The notes: generated by a model not told the origin, from the letters alone. Shown: positions 43,636 through 54,534, counted from the first letter of the stretch. The stretch is DNA of 64,000 nt from Chondrosia reniformis (GCA_947172415.1 OX359190.1:3596001-3660000), one strand, 5' to 3'. Numbers and translations: made by a program.

Positions 43636-44650
43636 TTTTGCAAGTCTTATTTGCATTCAATGTGCACACTTTCTCCTTCAAATACAGGGGCGGAGGAGTA
43701 CGTAGCCAGCAGACCCGGCAGCTGCCGGACCAAAATCTCCAGACCTGTGACATTTTTAAATTTTTATGAAAACCTTACAAATAGGCTTTCAGGGAATTTG
43801 GTCCAGTACCTTTTGAGGGTGTTTGTGGCTGTGATATGAATCATCTTCAGATGGAACGTTTCTTAACACACTCAGGCTCTTAGAAGTGAACACCAAAAAC
43901 TAGTATTTGACCATATGGAAGCAACACCATCTTGCGTTGCGTTGCGTAAGTGCTAAGAAAATGGCGTCATCATTTTCAGAGACCCGTATATTTTTGCCTG
44001 ACCAAAGTCAAGCAATTTTGCTTCCGCCAGCCCTGAAATAGAGGTTTATTTCTTTTGTTAGAGTCACCTAACTTGTGCCCTCAATGTACACGATGCGTAT
44101 GTCAATGTTAACAAGACTTGTATTGCTTTAATGCTCTCGTAGGACTGTGTCCTACGAATGCTTTCACGAGTTTCTCTTTGGATGTGAAGAGAGGAAGTAG
44201 AGGAAAGTGTTCCAAGTATTATACATAAGCACATATCTTAATTTCTCGTCCTAAGTACGTTCATATGATTAGTTATAAGATGTTGGTAGTACAGAAATGT
44301 TAGTTGTAGACACAATTAATAAACTTCTTTCTAACAGTAACACGAGTTAATAGAGCATATATGCAGTAGGCAGAGTCAACAAGCCCTCCTGCCATGTTGG
44401 AGGACAGGAGTTCAGTTAAAAGCTGAAGTACCATTTTTGACATAGACACAGTAGTTTTAGATGAAACCAAGCTGTCATTCGGGGCAGTGGAAATGGCGGA
44501 AATGGCGGAAATGGCGGAAAGCACGAAAATGGGCTTGTCTCAAAGCACGCAGCTTTCTAACTAATAGCGCTGCAGTAGCAGCGATGGATGGAGCCTCTTA
44601 AAGCAGTCCTTTGGAGCGAAAGTCTATTAGAAAGGTTTGGAAACGTTAAC
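43636..44650. other. Spacer, no gene recognised
   Basis: No coding match. Three copies of the 9-mer gaaatggcg in a row lie at about 44491-44517, on the plus strand. Otherwise unremarkable. Confidence 0.4.
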
Positions 44651-44938
44651 GAACGGCCGCGAACAATGAAATAGCCGTATATGACGTAAAATAAAATGTA
44701 ATTACATGAGAACGCTATAGCTAGATGGCCATTTTACCACTCGACGCTTAGGGTGACTTTCTTCACGTATATCAGTTAGGAAGGATTGCTTTCGTAACCA
44801 ACCTTCTTAAATTCTAACGCTACAAACGGGTTATTCCAAGCCTCTTTTACACAGGATCAGCCCAAAGCCAAGCGCTTTGCAACATGCGGACATTTTATTT
44901 TACGTCATATACGGCCATTTTATTGTTCGCAGCCGTTC
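44651..44938. mobile_element. 288-bp MITE with about 49-bp terminal inverted repeats
   Basis: The left end gaacggccgcgaacaatgaa, continuing through gccgtatatgacgtaaaata, is repeated in inverted orientation at 44890-44938 with few mismatches. The interior of about 190 bp has no coding sequence. Flanks were not clear enough to define a target duplication. Confidence 0.75.
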
Positions 44939-45100
44939 ACAAGGTGTCTCAGGGAACCAATTAATGACAATGGAAGAAGTACACATATGATGCAAAATGC
45001 TCTCAATGGATGTACCAACTTTGCAAATGAATCACTGTGTGTGTATAAACAGGACAAAACCACATTCAAAGGGTTTGCTTACATTTTATCTTTTTAATTA

Positions 45101-45680
45101 CCCTGCTGCTGGGGTCCTGAACCCTGCTGCCGGGGTCCTAAACCCTGCTGCCGAGGTTGTGAACCCAGCTGCCGGGGTCCTAAACCCAGCTTCTGGGGTC
45201 CTTAACCCTGCTGCTCGGGTCCTGAACCCCACTGCCGGGGTCCTAAACCCTGCTGCTGGAGACCTGAACCCTGCTGCTGGGGTCGTGAACCTGCTGCTGG
45301 GGTCCTAAACCCTGCTGCTCGGGTCCTGAACCCTGCTGCCGGGGTACTAAACCCTGCTGCTCGGGTCCTGAACCCTGCTGCCGGGGTCGTGAACCCTGCT
45401 GCTGGGGTGCTGAACCCTGCCGCCGGGGTCGTGAACCCTGCTGCTGGGGTCCTGAACCCTGCTGCCGGGTTCATCAACCCTGCTGCTGGGGTCCTAAACC
45501 CTGCTGCCGGAGTCCTAAACCCTGCTGCTTTGGTCCTGAACCCTGCTGCTCAGGTCCTGAACACTGCTACCGGGGTCCTAAACCCTGCTGCTCGGGTCCT
45601 GAACCCTGCTGTCGGGGTCGTGAACCCTGCTGCTGGGGTCCTGAACCCTACTGCTGGGGTCCTGCACCGTCATACTGGGG
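45101..45680. repeat. 21-bp minisatellite, about 27 copies
   Basis: The unit is ccctgctgctggggtcctgaa with variants (gccgg, gctcg, taaac, gtcgtg). Being a multiple of three without stops, it is open on both strands: NPAAGVL-type heptapeptides on plus and AAGFRTP-type on minus. A 2-bp loss near 45290 breaks the plus frame. It ends directly in front of the 2A-containing reading frame. Confidence 0.93.
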
Positions 45681-45789
45681 TCACTCAAACTGTATCTGCA
45701 ATGGATTGTCTTGTGTTTGGCAATCTAAAATATGTACTTCTACTTACAGTATCATCCATGAAATAAAAATATACACTGGCCTGAATGAA

Positions 45790-46305
45790 ATGAAACTTGA
45801 TGGTTTGATAATCCTTATGTCAGTAACATATGAGCCTCGCCATGGTCATTTTACAAATAATTTCTTGGGGTACCATTACATTCCAATGAAGCATTATTAT
45901 TTGGTTTTTGTATTGCACAAGAATATGTGCATCCATCAACGAAGGCAATGGTTCAGGTGTACATTGCATCACCTGCTACTCAGAAGGTGCTACTGTAAGG
46001 GCAACTTTTGCTTAGCTCGTGCATTAAGTATACTGCTATTGCTGGGTGGAGATGTTGAACTGAACCCAGGCCCACGTCAGAATGAGATAAATGATGAACT
46101 GAGCATGCCTACATCAGCTGTTAATCCCGTTATGGATCAAACTGGAATTGAAGGACAAGGATACATGGACAGTGAAGTAAAAAAATGTTCTACACTGGCC
46201 ATGCTGTCAGCATGTCAGAGAAAGAGGCTAGATGCTAAAACAGTTGAAGAGCACCTTATGATTATTAAAAATATCAGAGAATCAGAGACTGCGGCTGCAA
46301 TGTGA
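45790..46305 (+). CDS. Leader reading frame with 2A-type recoding motif (start of Helitron-2 polyprotein)
   Basis: Frame 1 from the ATG at 45790 gives a basic, Cys/His-containing leader (QRRQWFRCTLHHLLLRRCYC). A hydrophobic run (LARALSILLLLG) then leads to GDVELNPGP at 46048-46074. D-V-E-x-N-P-G-P with a preceding helical hydrophobic stretch is the consensus of 2A peptides. In these the ribosome skips the bond between Gly (46069-46071) and Pro (46072-46074). Downstream comes an acidic linker and RESETAAAM before a TGA. The homologous reading continues in frame 2 (TEEQHAARLATL), so this copy has a frameshift near 46290. The product upstream of 2A would be a separate ~94-residue peptide. Whether it works here is not known. 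Confidence 0.7.
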   Translation: MKLDGLIILMSVTYEPRHGHFTNNFLGYHYIPMKHYYLVFVLHKNMCIHQRRQWFRCTLHHLLLRRCYCKGNFCLARALSILLLLGGDVELNPGPRQNEINDELSMPTSAVNPVMDQTGIEGQGYMDSEVKKCSTLAMLSACQRKRLDAKTVEEHLMIIKNIRESETAAAM

Positions 46306-46308
46306 GAC

Positions 46309-46655
46309 TGAGGAGCAACATGCTGCAAGGCTTGCTACACTTACTGAAAATAACAGGAAACGGCTGTACTCAGAAGCCAAGTAAGATCGTGCTGCAAGAC
46401 TTGCCACCCTCTCTGAAAATCAGAGTAAGAGTTTGCAGTCAGAAAGCGATAAAGATCGTGCTGCAAGACTTGCCACCCTCTCTGAAAATCAGAGTAAGAG
46501 GTTGCAGTCAGAAAGCGATGAAGATCGTGCTGCAAGACTTGCCACCTTCTCTGAAAATCAGAGTTAGAGGTTGCAGTCAGAAAGCAATGAAAATCGTGCT
46601 GCAAGACTTGTCACCCACTCTGAAAATCAGAGGAAGAGGTTGCAGTCTGAATCGA
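46309..46655 (+). repeat. 69-bp coding repeats, about five copies
   Basis: Frame 2 reads DRAARLATLSENQSKRLQSE followed by SDK/SDE, repeated with a 23-codon period. It contains a TAA (near 46404) and a TAG (near 46564). Charged, helix-forming repeats like this are common in the N-terminal part of Helitron-type proteins. Confidence 0.85.
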
Positions 46656-47877
46656 CTAAAAAACGGGAGTCAAAACTGAGCAGCAGTAACAAATGGAAGA
46701 AAACAAGATTGATTAATGAATCTAAACAAAAAGTACTCAAGACTGGAGAGAGAAAAAGAGCAAGCAAGGTTAAGAATGCAAGCACATAGGAGGTAAAAAC
46801 GACTTCTGCAAGTAAAATGTAACTCAGAAGCAGAAATAACCAGTAGTGTGCCATGTATTAGCATTGTTTCAAATACCATGGTAAATGTGACCCGCATTAG
46901 TTCAATTTACGAATCCACTGATGGGTTGGAGAGGGCCACTTTGAAGGAAGTTCAAAGAGAAACAACCCAAAGTGATGATTCAGTCATGGATGATACTGCT
47001 AAGGAAAATCTTATCAGACAAAAGTCTGAAGAGGTGGACATGGAAGTGGGTGGAAGTGTAATTGAGTCTGGTGTTGATACTGCATCTGCTGTGCAGGTAC
47101 CAAGACTTGAGATTTCAATACCATCAAAACAAGGTTTGAAGTTCAAAAACAACTTACATAAGTTTGAAAAAGCAATTCTTAATTGGGGGCGACCCATAAG
47201 TGTTTTTCATATGAAAGGTTGTGCTATGAGCAGTTAGGTGCCCTGTACAGCTGCGATATGGCAAATGATCTACTTACTGTGGTGATGAATCAGTTAAAGA
47301 AAGTATAGAAAGTGTTTGGTTGTGTAACAAGTGCAAGAGTGCTATGGAAAGAAAGAAAATTCCAGCAGGATCACAGTTTAATAAAATGAAAGTACCAGAG
47401 GTCCCTTCAGTATTCATTGGACTAAACATATTAGAGCAGCGTTTGATTTAAAAGGCTGCTGTTTTCATGAAAATGGTCATTTTGCCAAAGGGTGGACAAA
47501 GGGCTGTTAGAGGCCAGGTAATCAACTTTCCCTCTAATGTTGACTGTGTCATTTCAGAGCTCCCTCGTTTACCCAGTGGTGATGATATTCTTTACATTCA
47601 GCAGCCAGACTCAATTGGAAGTAAACCATATGACTGTGTCCCTGATACAATTTACCATACCTCTTGATACTCCAAGCTCTGAAAAGGTTAAAGCAACATA
47701 ACCCTTTGTATGGTGACATCACAATCACTAAGATGTCAGAAGACATGTTTAACCATAAGGAAGAAAACGTCACTGACGGTGAAAATGTGAATGAAGACAT
47801 TTTAGAAATGGATGAAACAGGAATTGTTAGGTTGGATGCTCTCCAGCCTGTTATAGAGGCTGTTGACTTGATACAAG
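46571..47877 (+). pseudogene. Helitron-2 N-terminal region (basic stretch and DUF6570-like part)
   Basis: A Lys/Arg-rich segment (KRLQSESTKKRESKLSSSNK) ends at 46789. A second open block (46848-47237) reads STDGLERATLKEVQ and LHKFEKAILNWGRPISVFHM. After several shifts it continues as LPKGGQRAVRGQVINFPSNV and SELPRLPSGDDILYI (47475-47610), the pattern I associate with DUF6570 upstream of Helitron Rep domains. LQALKRLKQHNPLYGDI follows (47667-47717). An acidic linker leads to VDLIQ and the intron-like insert at 47878. Confidence 0.7.
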
Positions 47878-48621
47878 GTAGTATCAGGGGGTACGGTAGT
47901 ACTCCCTATGTAGGGATGACACGTTTTTTTTGTTTTCCCCATACATTGGTATAGGAGCGAAATCCTGAAATAGGCCGAAAATCGACAAAACAAGGTTATG
48001 TATAGGGAAATATAGATACTCTAAATAGACCTTAATAGCAAGCGAATATGACCCGATGGCGAAATAATAAACCTTAAAAATTCCCATTTTCGTCTTCTTC
48101 ATATTCTTCTTCTTCTTCGTCAGCCATAAATAAAACACTATATGAGCTTTTGGACTAATTGTTAAACGAAACTACTACAAATTTTCCAAGCTGTATTCAT
48201 TTGTAGAAGCAAGAGCGATAACGCTATTATTGAGCATGACGGGTTTCATGACCCTAGAGTCAAGGCCTCAATAAAGTCGCCATTTAATGACGTCATATTC
48301 AGTCGAAGATTGCGAAACCAAAATGGTTTTAATTATGCGAATCTAATTCCTAGCCCATGCTCCATAAAAAGTACAGAAACTAGAAATATAAAAAAAATTC
48401 TACAAAAATAGTGAAGATGTAGGGATGGCATAAAAAGTAGAGAAACAAGAAAGGGATGTTACACAGTCAAGCATTAGCTATACATGAATCCTACAAGCAT
48501 GGGTGTTGTATGATTCATGCACAGCTAATGCTTCACTGTGTAACATCCCTTTCTTTTTCTCTACTTTTTATGCCATCCCTACATCTTCACTATTTTTGTA
48601 AAACATTTTTAATATTTCTAG
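47878..48621 (+). other. 744-bp intron-like insert in the Helitron frame
   Basis: The coding text reads ATA CAA G, then GTAGTATCAG..., and resumes after ...ATTTCTAG with TA CCA AAA GAA. Removing 47878-48621 rejoins frame 0 in phase 1 as DLIQ-VPKEQQ. The insert is not coding (many stops). It contains a large hairpin and is AT-rich like sponge introns. It could be a genuine intron or a mobile insertion that supplies splice sites. Confidence 0.55.
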
Positions 48622-48624
48622 TAC
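48371..48624. repeat. 254-bp hairpin with about 115-bp arms
   Basis: Left-arm text gtagggatggcataaaaagt and agaaagggatgttacacagt has its complement at 48525-48590 (actgtgtaacatccctttct, actttttatgccatccctac). The pairing extends outward to ctagaaatat/atatttctag and inward to tagct/agcta. The loop is about 25 bp. It is a foldback MITE-type structure within the intron-like insert. Confidence 0.85.
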
Positions 48625-50539
48625 CAAAAGAACAGCAGATACATAAGTTGCAGAGAGTAACAACCACACCACTAAGTATATTTGAGAATCGAAATGACTT
48701 AGAAGTATTGGCTTTTCCGACCCTTTACCCCAATGGTGAAAATGGTTTTGGCACCATCAGAGAAGTCAAAGTTACACCTCTAGAATATTTTTCCAAACAA
48801 GAATGCTTAGTGCTGACTCAAGATGGGCATGTCATCCTGCTTATATCTATTGGGCCTGTAACATTGTAGAAGCCCTGAAGTTGCAGAGCAGCATTTCCAT
48901 TGCTATGAGGATACGATCATTCAGAATAGGCCACTGTGAGAAGTCTAACTAGGAAACCAACGAGAAGGAGCTACTCACAGCTGTTTTGCTGCTAGGATGC
49001 CTGGAAAATAACCCTCGCTTGCGTGAAAATTGTTATAGCTTCATAAGAGATATTCGTGGCACACAGGCTTATTGGAACTCAGTAAAGATCCAGGTATTTG
49101 CCATGTTTCGCACCCTAGCTCCTCCCACAATTTTTGTCACACTGAGTGCTGACGATAATAATTGGGTAGACTTGATGATAGTCCTAAGCAGGAGTATTGG
49201 TCAGAATCTGTCAGAGGAACAGGAAGCTAATTTATCATCCAATGAGAGGAGAGAACTGATGGGGACAAATGCAGTGGTTACAGCTAGGCATTTTGCACAT
49301 CGCTTTCAGTGCTTCCGCAGGGTAGTGAATAAAGGATTTGGGCAACCTATTGGTGAGGTAGTTGACTACTTTTGGAGAATTGAATTCCAGTTGAGGGGAT
49401 CTCCACATGTCCATTCCATGTGGTAAATAAGGGATGCTCCAAACGTAGATACTACAGCTGGAAGGCAGATTGCTGCACAGAACATTGATAGGTACATTTC
49501 TGTGAATATTCCAACACAAGGTCGCAAAGATGAAGAACTTCGTTCTTTGGTGTTGAGAGTGCAGCAGCACCATCATACATCAACTTGCATGAAAGCAACA
49601 CAAAGGGGGAAAAATGTGGGAGACTGCTGATTTGATTTTCCTTAACCTCTGTCAGAAGATACATGGCTGAAAAGCCATGATGATCCTGGAAACAAGTCCA
49701 GGTTCTATGTCTTCAAGAGATCAGCAGGGGAAGAAAACTGCAATCCATCATACAATACACACCTTCTGAAGGCATGGAAAGCTAATATGGATATACAATT
49801 GATTGGATCAGCATATGGCACAGCTGCATATGTGTGTTCCCACATGTATAAATCAGAAAGTGAAGAGGTCAGGAAAGCTATCCGAGATGCATGGGAAAGC
49901 TTGCCTCCTCAGGCTGCAACAAGAAAGCGTCTGTCAAAGATTGGCAACACAATCCTGACCCATGGTGAGTTGAGTGCCCAGGAGGCAGCATATCGATTGT
50001 GTCATTTGCCATTGAAGGAAAATTCAAGAAAAGTTGTATTCCTTAACACTGCCAGACCAGAGAAGAGAACGAGGTTACTCAAGAGTAGGTCTAAATTGCT
50101 TGAATTGGAGGATGATTCCTCTGATATTTTTGCCCTTGGTATCTTTGATAGATATGCCTCTAGACCAGACACACCAGAATTTGCAAGTAAGACCTTGGCT
50201 CACTTTGCAGTGTGGTGTGATGTAGATACACAAGGTGTTGAGAAAGCTAGAAATGGACCAGCACAGCCTCGTAACCAGTTGCAGAATAACATGGGATGGG
50301 TTCATCTGAGAAGGAAGCAAGCCTGTCTGCGAATTCCAGTACAGACAGTAGAAAGTCATGGTGATGACTATTACTACAGTTTGCTGTTACTATACATCCC
50401 TTGGATGGAGGAACCTGAGTATCTGTTGAAAGGTCACTCTTCTGCAATGGAGGCTTTCATTGTACGAGAAGGAGAAATGGTTCTTTTTAATGCTCACAAT
50501 CATGCCTTTGCAGATGAAGTGCAGAAGGCTGTTGTGTAA
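48622..50539 (+). pseudogene. Helitron-2 Rep (HUH nuclease) region
   Basis: VPKEQQIHKLQ, TPLSIFENRNDLEVLAFPTL, YPNGENGFGT and VTPLEYF start the domain. After a frame change it reads MLSADSRWACHPAYIYWACN, then RENCYSFIRDIRGTQAYWNS and FRTLAPPTIFVTLSADDNNW. GSPHVHSMW follows, with the two-His HUH motif HVH at 49406-49414, just before a TAA at 49424-49426. After the stop the same kind of sequence continues (IRDAPNVDT, QLIGSAYGTAAYVCSHMYKS, AAYRLCHLPLKENSRKVVFL) to 50539. The Rep nicks DNA for rolling-circle transposition. Shifts and stops make this copy inactive. Confidence 0.85.
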
Positions 50540-52604
50540 TTACAAGCCTTGGAAAGATGATGCCTACCAAGATGTCGTTGCCCCAATGGCACCGCAGGCT
50601 CTAAGGGAGGATGCTGCACAACCCTCTATTGAGGCTGAAGGAGGGTTGATGAACCCAGAGCATTTCATGGACCCAGCATGCCTTGATGATGACAATTTGA
50701 GCGCAACAGATGAAGAACATATGCTCCTAAATGACAATGATGACGACATTGGTGCGATGAGTAGACACTCCCTTACTGATAGGGAATTTAGGCAACTCAT
50801 TGCAAGTTTGAATACAAAGCAGCGTAATCCATTTGACATTGTTGTGCATTACACTCGTGAGTTGCACAAACACAGAATGAAAATACGCCACGAACCTCCA
50901 GAACCATTTCATCTGTTTGTGACAGGTGAAGCAGGCACTGGGAAATCACATGTAATTAGGGCTATTAAAGAGCATATGTAACGTTCTATGTCAGGGAGTC
51001 AAGAGATGCATGCCTGTATGTTTATGGCACCGACTGGAGTTGCAACCTTCAACATTGGAGGCCTCACAATCCATAGAGCATTGCGGCTACAGGTGGAGCA
51101 TGGCAGAACTGCTCATCAATTGCAGCTGAATGCCCTAGCCCTGCATGACTTGAGGAATCTGTGGCAAGGAGTGCACACCATCATCATTGATGAATTCAGT
51201 ATGGTGTCTTGCCAGATACTGAAGTCAGTTCACAGTTGACTGTGTGAGATTTATAGCAATGATGACATTTGTGGTGGTTTGAATGTCATTGCAGTGGGCG
51301 ACTTGTACCAGCTATCTCCAGTGAACGGTAGTTATATATTCAGTCAGAAACCTGGACGCTCATTGGGGCGACTGGCTTCACACTTTTGGAGGGATTTCTT
51401 CAAGGTGATTGAACTGGAAGTGAACATGCATCAGCAGAATGATGCTTCATTCTCAGAGATACTTATTCGGATCAGGACGGGCGTGCACATCAATGAAGAT
51501 GTGAATGTTCTGCAAAAACGTTTGGTTTCAGGTGGGACTGTGGATTTGCTGGCTTCCCCATTTGATACAGCTCTGACATTGTATCCCCGTACAGTAGATG
51601 TTGATGGGTACAATGAAATGCAGATAAAAAGTCTGGCAAAGAGCAGTCAAATCTATAGTATTGATGCAGAGTATGCAATATTAGAGAGTCGAGGGCAAAT
51701 TTATGCCAATATTAAATACAATGAGGTTCCCGAACGTCTCATTCCACAAGATGATAAAGACTGTGCTGCACTGCCCCGTATACTGAAGGTAGCAGTTGGT
51801 GCTAAAGTAATGTTGCGACGAAGCATTAACTGTGGTGATGGTTTGGTGAATGGTGCCAGAGGAACAATTGTAGGCTTCAAGTGGTCGAGAAATCCAAGGC
51901 ACTAGAGTATACCTGGTGCATTACCCACAGAGGTATATGTGACATTCTTAGATCCCAATGTGGGGAAATTGTCAAAGGTACCAGTTGTCTCGGAGCAACA
52001 GGATGTTGTACCAATTCAGCCTATTTATGCACATTTCTACAGAAAGGAAGGTACACTCCTGCAGAGAACACAGATTCCCTTGATTCTGTGCTGGGCAGCA
52101 ACTGTTCACAAGGTGCAAGGATTGTCTCTAGATGCAGCAGTCATGGATTTAGGGAAGGATGTACTTGAACCTGGAATGGCCTATGTAGCTCTAAGTCGTT
52201 TGCGCACACTGAATGGATTGGCCCTGCTGAACTTTCAGCCAAAGAAGATTACAGCAAACAAGAGAGTCCATGAGGAAATCGCAAGGCTACGACAAGAATC
52301 TGTTTATAGTGGTGAGGAATCAGAAAAAGAGGAACTAATATCAGGTCATTTTGTCCAGAATTGTAGTCAAAATGAGGAGATATCAAGGGCTGCATTAAAG
52401 GGTAGTAGTGCTTTGGTGCACAATGACAAGTGCATGTCACAATCTTATGTTAAGATTGGGGATAAAGGGACACATGGCAAGGAGCATACATCGGAACCAT
52501 TGGTGGTTGGCAGTCATTCTGTGCATTCAGACATCCCAATTACTTATGTTGACACACTGGTGTTGTCACTGAAAACAACAATTGAAGCTATATATAGTGA
52601 CTAG
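50460..52604 (+). pseudogene. Helitron-2 PIF1-type helicase, three in-frame stops
   Basis: One frame (frame 3) runs through the whole domain. Walker A is FVTGEAGTGKSHVI (about 50918-50960). Then come MAPTGVATFNIGGLTIHRAL, Walker B HTIIIDEFSMVS (about 51174-51210), VIAVGDLYQLSPV, and AVGAKVMLRRSINCGDGLVN. The final motifs are CWAATVHKVQGLSLDAAVMD and GMAYVALSRLRTLNGLAL. Stops at TAA 50979-50981, TGA 51237-51239 and TAG 51903-51905 interrupt an otherwise collinear sequence. All three kinds of stop occur, so a changed genetic code is unlikely. The helicase would unwind donor DNA during transposition. Confidence 0.9.
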
Positions 52605-53376
52605 TAACACTTTGAATAGTGAGTCAATAGTAAGGTGGTCAAAGTGTCATCACAGTCAATTACAGACTATTCTTAGATTGGTGAATCGTCCTTCCCGGGC
52701 AACTTCCAGTAATATGCATCATCAAGTGGATGTTGCAGTAAAAGACAAAGTCTTTCCAGCCTTTACGTCACAGTACATGCCAGCTTACACTAAAAGAGGT
52801 GGAAATTGTATGCTATCTTTGGCCCTTTGTGGAACAGAGCACTACATGTGCCACTTGAGATTGGTGACCGCTTATAGCCTCATTGTGCATCAACAACATA
52901 TGCTAGAAGTCATTCAGCCAACTGCTAGGATACTTCTACCATTGCAGAAACGAGATGCTGCTTCAGTTGCTAAAGCAGCAGAAGTACAGTGGCTGGAATC
53001 ACTTCGCAGTTCTATCTCTGACAAGTCTTGGGGAACCCAATTTCATCTGCATGCACTGGCAATGACTTTGGAGAGGTCCATTTGGTTGTATGCTGTGATG
53101 CACAGCAGATGCCTTCAAGATGGGGAAAAGCAGCTCCAACCAATTAAGCAGGATGTAACACCTACTGAATTGCAAGATCTGTTTGAAATGGGAGACAAGA
53201 GGTTGAATAACAGTATTTGCTATCTCTCTGATGCAGTCCCAGAAGAGCATGTTCCATTTATAGGATTTCTGGATTCCTCTCATTTCACTGCCATTCTTCC
53301 AATGGTGTCTGCAAAATGTTCCTTAGGGTTTGCTCCATTTACCACCTTCATGTCACAGTGGGCTCCTGAAGAGTGA
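52582..53376 (+). pseudogene. OTU-like cysteine protease region of Helitron-2
   Basis: Frame 1 is open for 264 codons and partly overlaps the helicase end. GGNCMLSLALCGTEHYMCHL, then RLVTAYSLIV, resembles the OTU pattern DGNCLFxALSxxxxGTE, with the catalytic Cys kept but the preceding Asp replaced by Gly. A C-terminal SSHFTAILPMV fits the catalytic His strand. OTU domains occur in several Helitron proteins. The shift from the helicase frame suggests decay, although the frame itself is intact in both copies. Confidence 0.6.
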
Positions 53377-54327
53377 TAAATACAAATGTGCTAACTACCA
53401 TCATCGGTAGCAGTGTTTGGGTATCATTTCAAGTGCATGGTAGAATGCAGTGACTGCAAAGGCTGATGTGGTGATGTCAAGTTATATAGAATTTACTATT
53501 TGAGGCTACTTTCAACACACAGAAGTTTACTTTTACTTTACCTATAATGTATTTTCTAAGTCTTTATAAAGTGTATACATCAACAATGTATTTTGACAAT
53601 CAGTGACACTCTACAGCCATACAGGGTGTTAGTATATATGTGCTTTGTAATTTTGAATGTTTTCATTGATGTGGGGTTGGTAGTGTCACAGTTAGTATCC
53701 TCTTTTATGCTTTTCTAAGAAGCAAGGATGCATGAAACAGGCAATTTAAAAGCTTTCTGGTAAGTCAACAATTTCAATTTCTTGAATTGTATAGCTCATT
53801 TGGCTTTCACTTACAAAGTACATTGCCAATTTCTAATTGTTCTCACGTCAATGCAGGTCACTCCTTATCTTCACAACTAGACTTTTGTGAGGGAAAATAA
53901 TATTATAGAAGATCTTAAATCTGCATCGGGTAGATTTGAGGAGTGAGCAAGCATTTCATTTGAAACTTTTATAAGTAGGTGTACATATAACATGATTGCT
54001 AAGTCACTCATTCACACAATTGCGAAGTGCTGTTAATATGCAAATGTACTCGTTTTCTTTAGGTTTCCACATATTCTTTCAAACGAATTAATGCATTTCT
54101 GAGAAGCACTGGATAGAAAAGAAAGAAACCATACCCATGCCATATTTGTCAAATCGCATTTATTGTACTATTAACTTACAAGTCATTTTAGTGCATACTT
54201 CAGTTTTCCTTTAAAACACGTTTGAATGTAGCAAGATGTAATACTCTTCCCTCACACTCTAATTTTAGTTTCTAATGTACTTCTTAGTTGATGATTGATC
54301 ATAGAAGTGTTTAATACAGTATACCAG
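53377..54327 (+). other. 3' non-coding part of Helitron-2, copy 1
   Basis: Nearly identical to 62920-63782 except for a block of about 100 bp at 54200-54300 that is absent from copy 2. No gene. The block could be an insertion here or a deletion there. Confidence 0.7.
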
Positions 54328-54534
54328 TAGCATGAACATGATTGGTAATAACAAGGACACAGCGACCGAAGGGAGTAAAGTAGTTCGAGTTAGTTAGGGG
54401 CCGGTAGTCCCACGAGTTTTTTCAACTCGAACTATTTGTTTTATTTGTATATACTGTAAATTTTGGGCTACTTCCCGTCAAGGAGATAAAGCCTTTTGGA
54501 TGATGATGATGATGATGATAATAATGATTGCACC
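54328..54534 (+). mobile_element. 207-bp insertion with (GAT)n tail, SINE or non-LTR fragment
   Basis: Copy 2 reads ataccag-ctgctgtttg with nothing between, while copy 1 has 207 bp here. The insert ends in ggagataaagccttttggat followed by gatgatgatgatgatgat. Such GAT-rich tails are typical of CR1/RTE-type retrotransposons and of SINEs using their machinery. Confidence 0.6.

Larger units (their letters stand above)
45790..54327 (+). mobile_element. Second Helitron-family element (2A motif, DUF6570-like, HUH Rep, PIF1 helicase, OTU), degenerate
   Basis: The coding segments follow in one direction in the order of a large Helitron polyprotein. They are a leader ending in a 2A motif, a charged repeat region, an N-terminal region resembling DUF6570, a Rep with HVH, a PIF1-type helicase and an OTU-like domain. 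The frame is broken by several stops and shifts. The 3' non-coding part, about 53377-54327, is shared with the copy near the right edge. The Helitron ends (5' TC, 3' hairpin plus CTRR) were not found by eye. The first Helitron, at 4540-5790, is a different family. Confidence 0.85.

Noticed and set aside
45202-45477. Minus-strand Ala/Gly/Phe-rich open frame
   Set aside because: It is the reverse reading of the 21-bp minisatellite, which is open on both strands because the unit lacks stop complements.
50979-51905. Stop-codon reassignment or readthrough in the helicase
   Set aside because: TAA, TGA and TAG each occur once and normal genes nearby use all three as ends. Shared decay explains it better.
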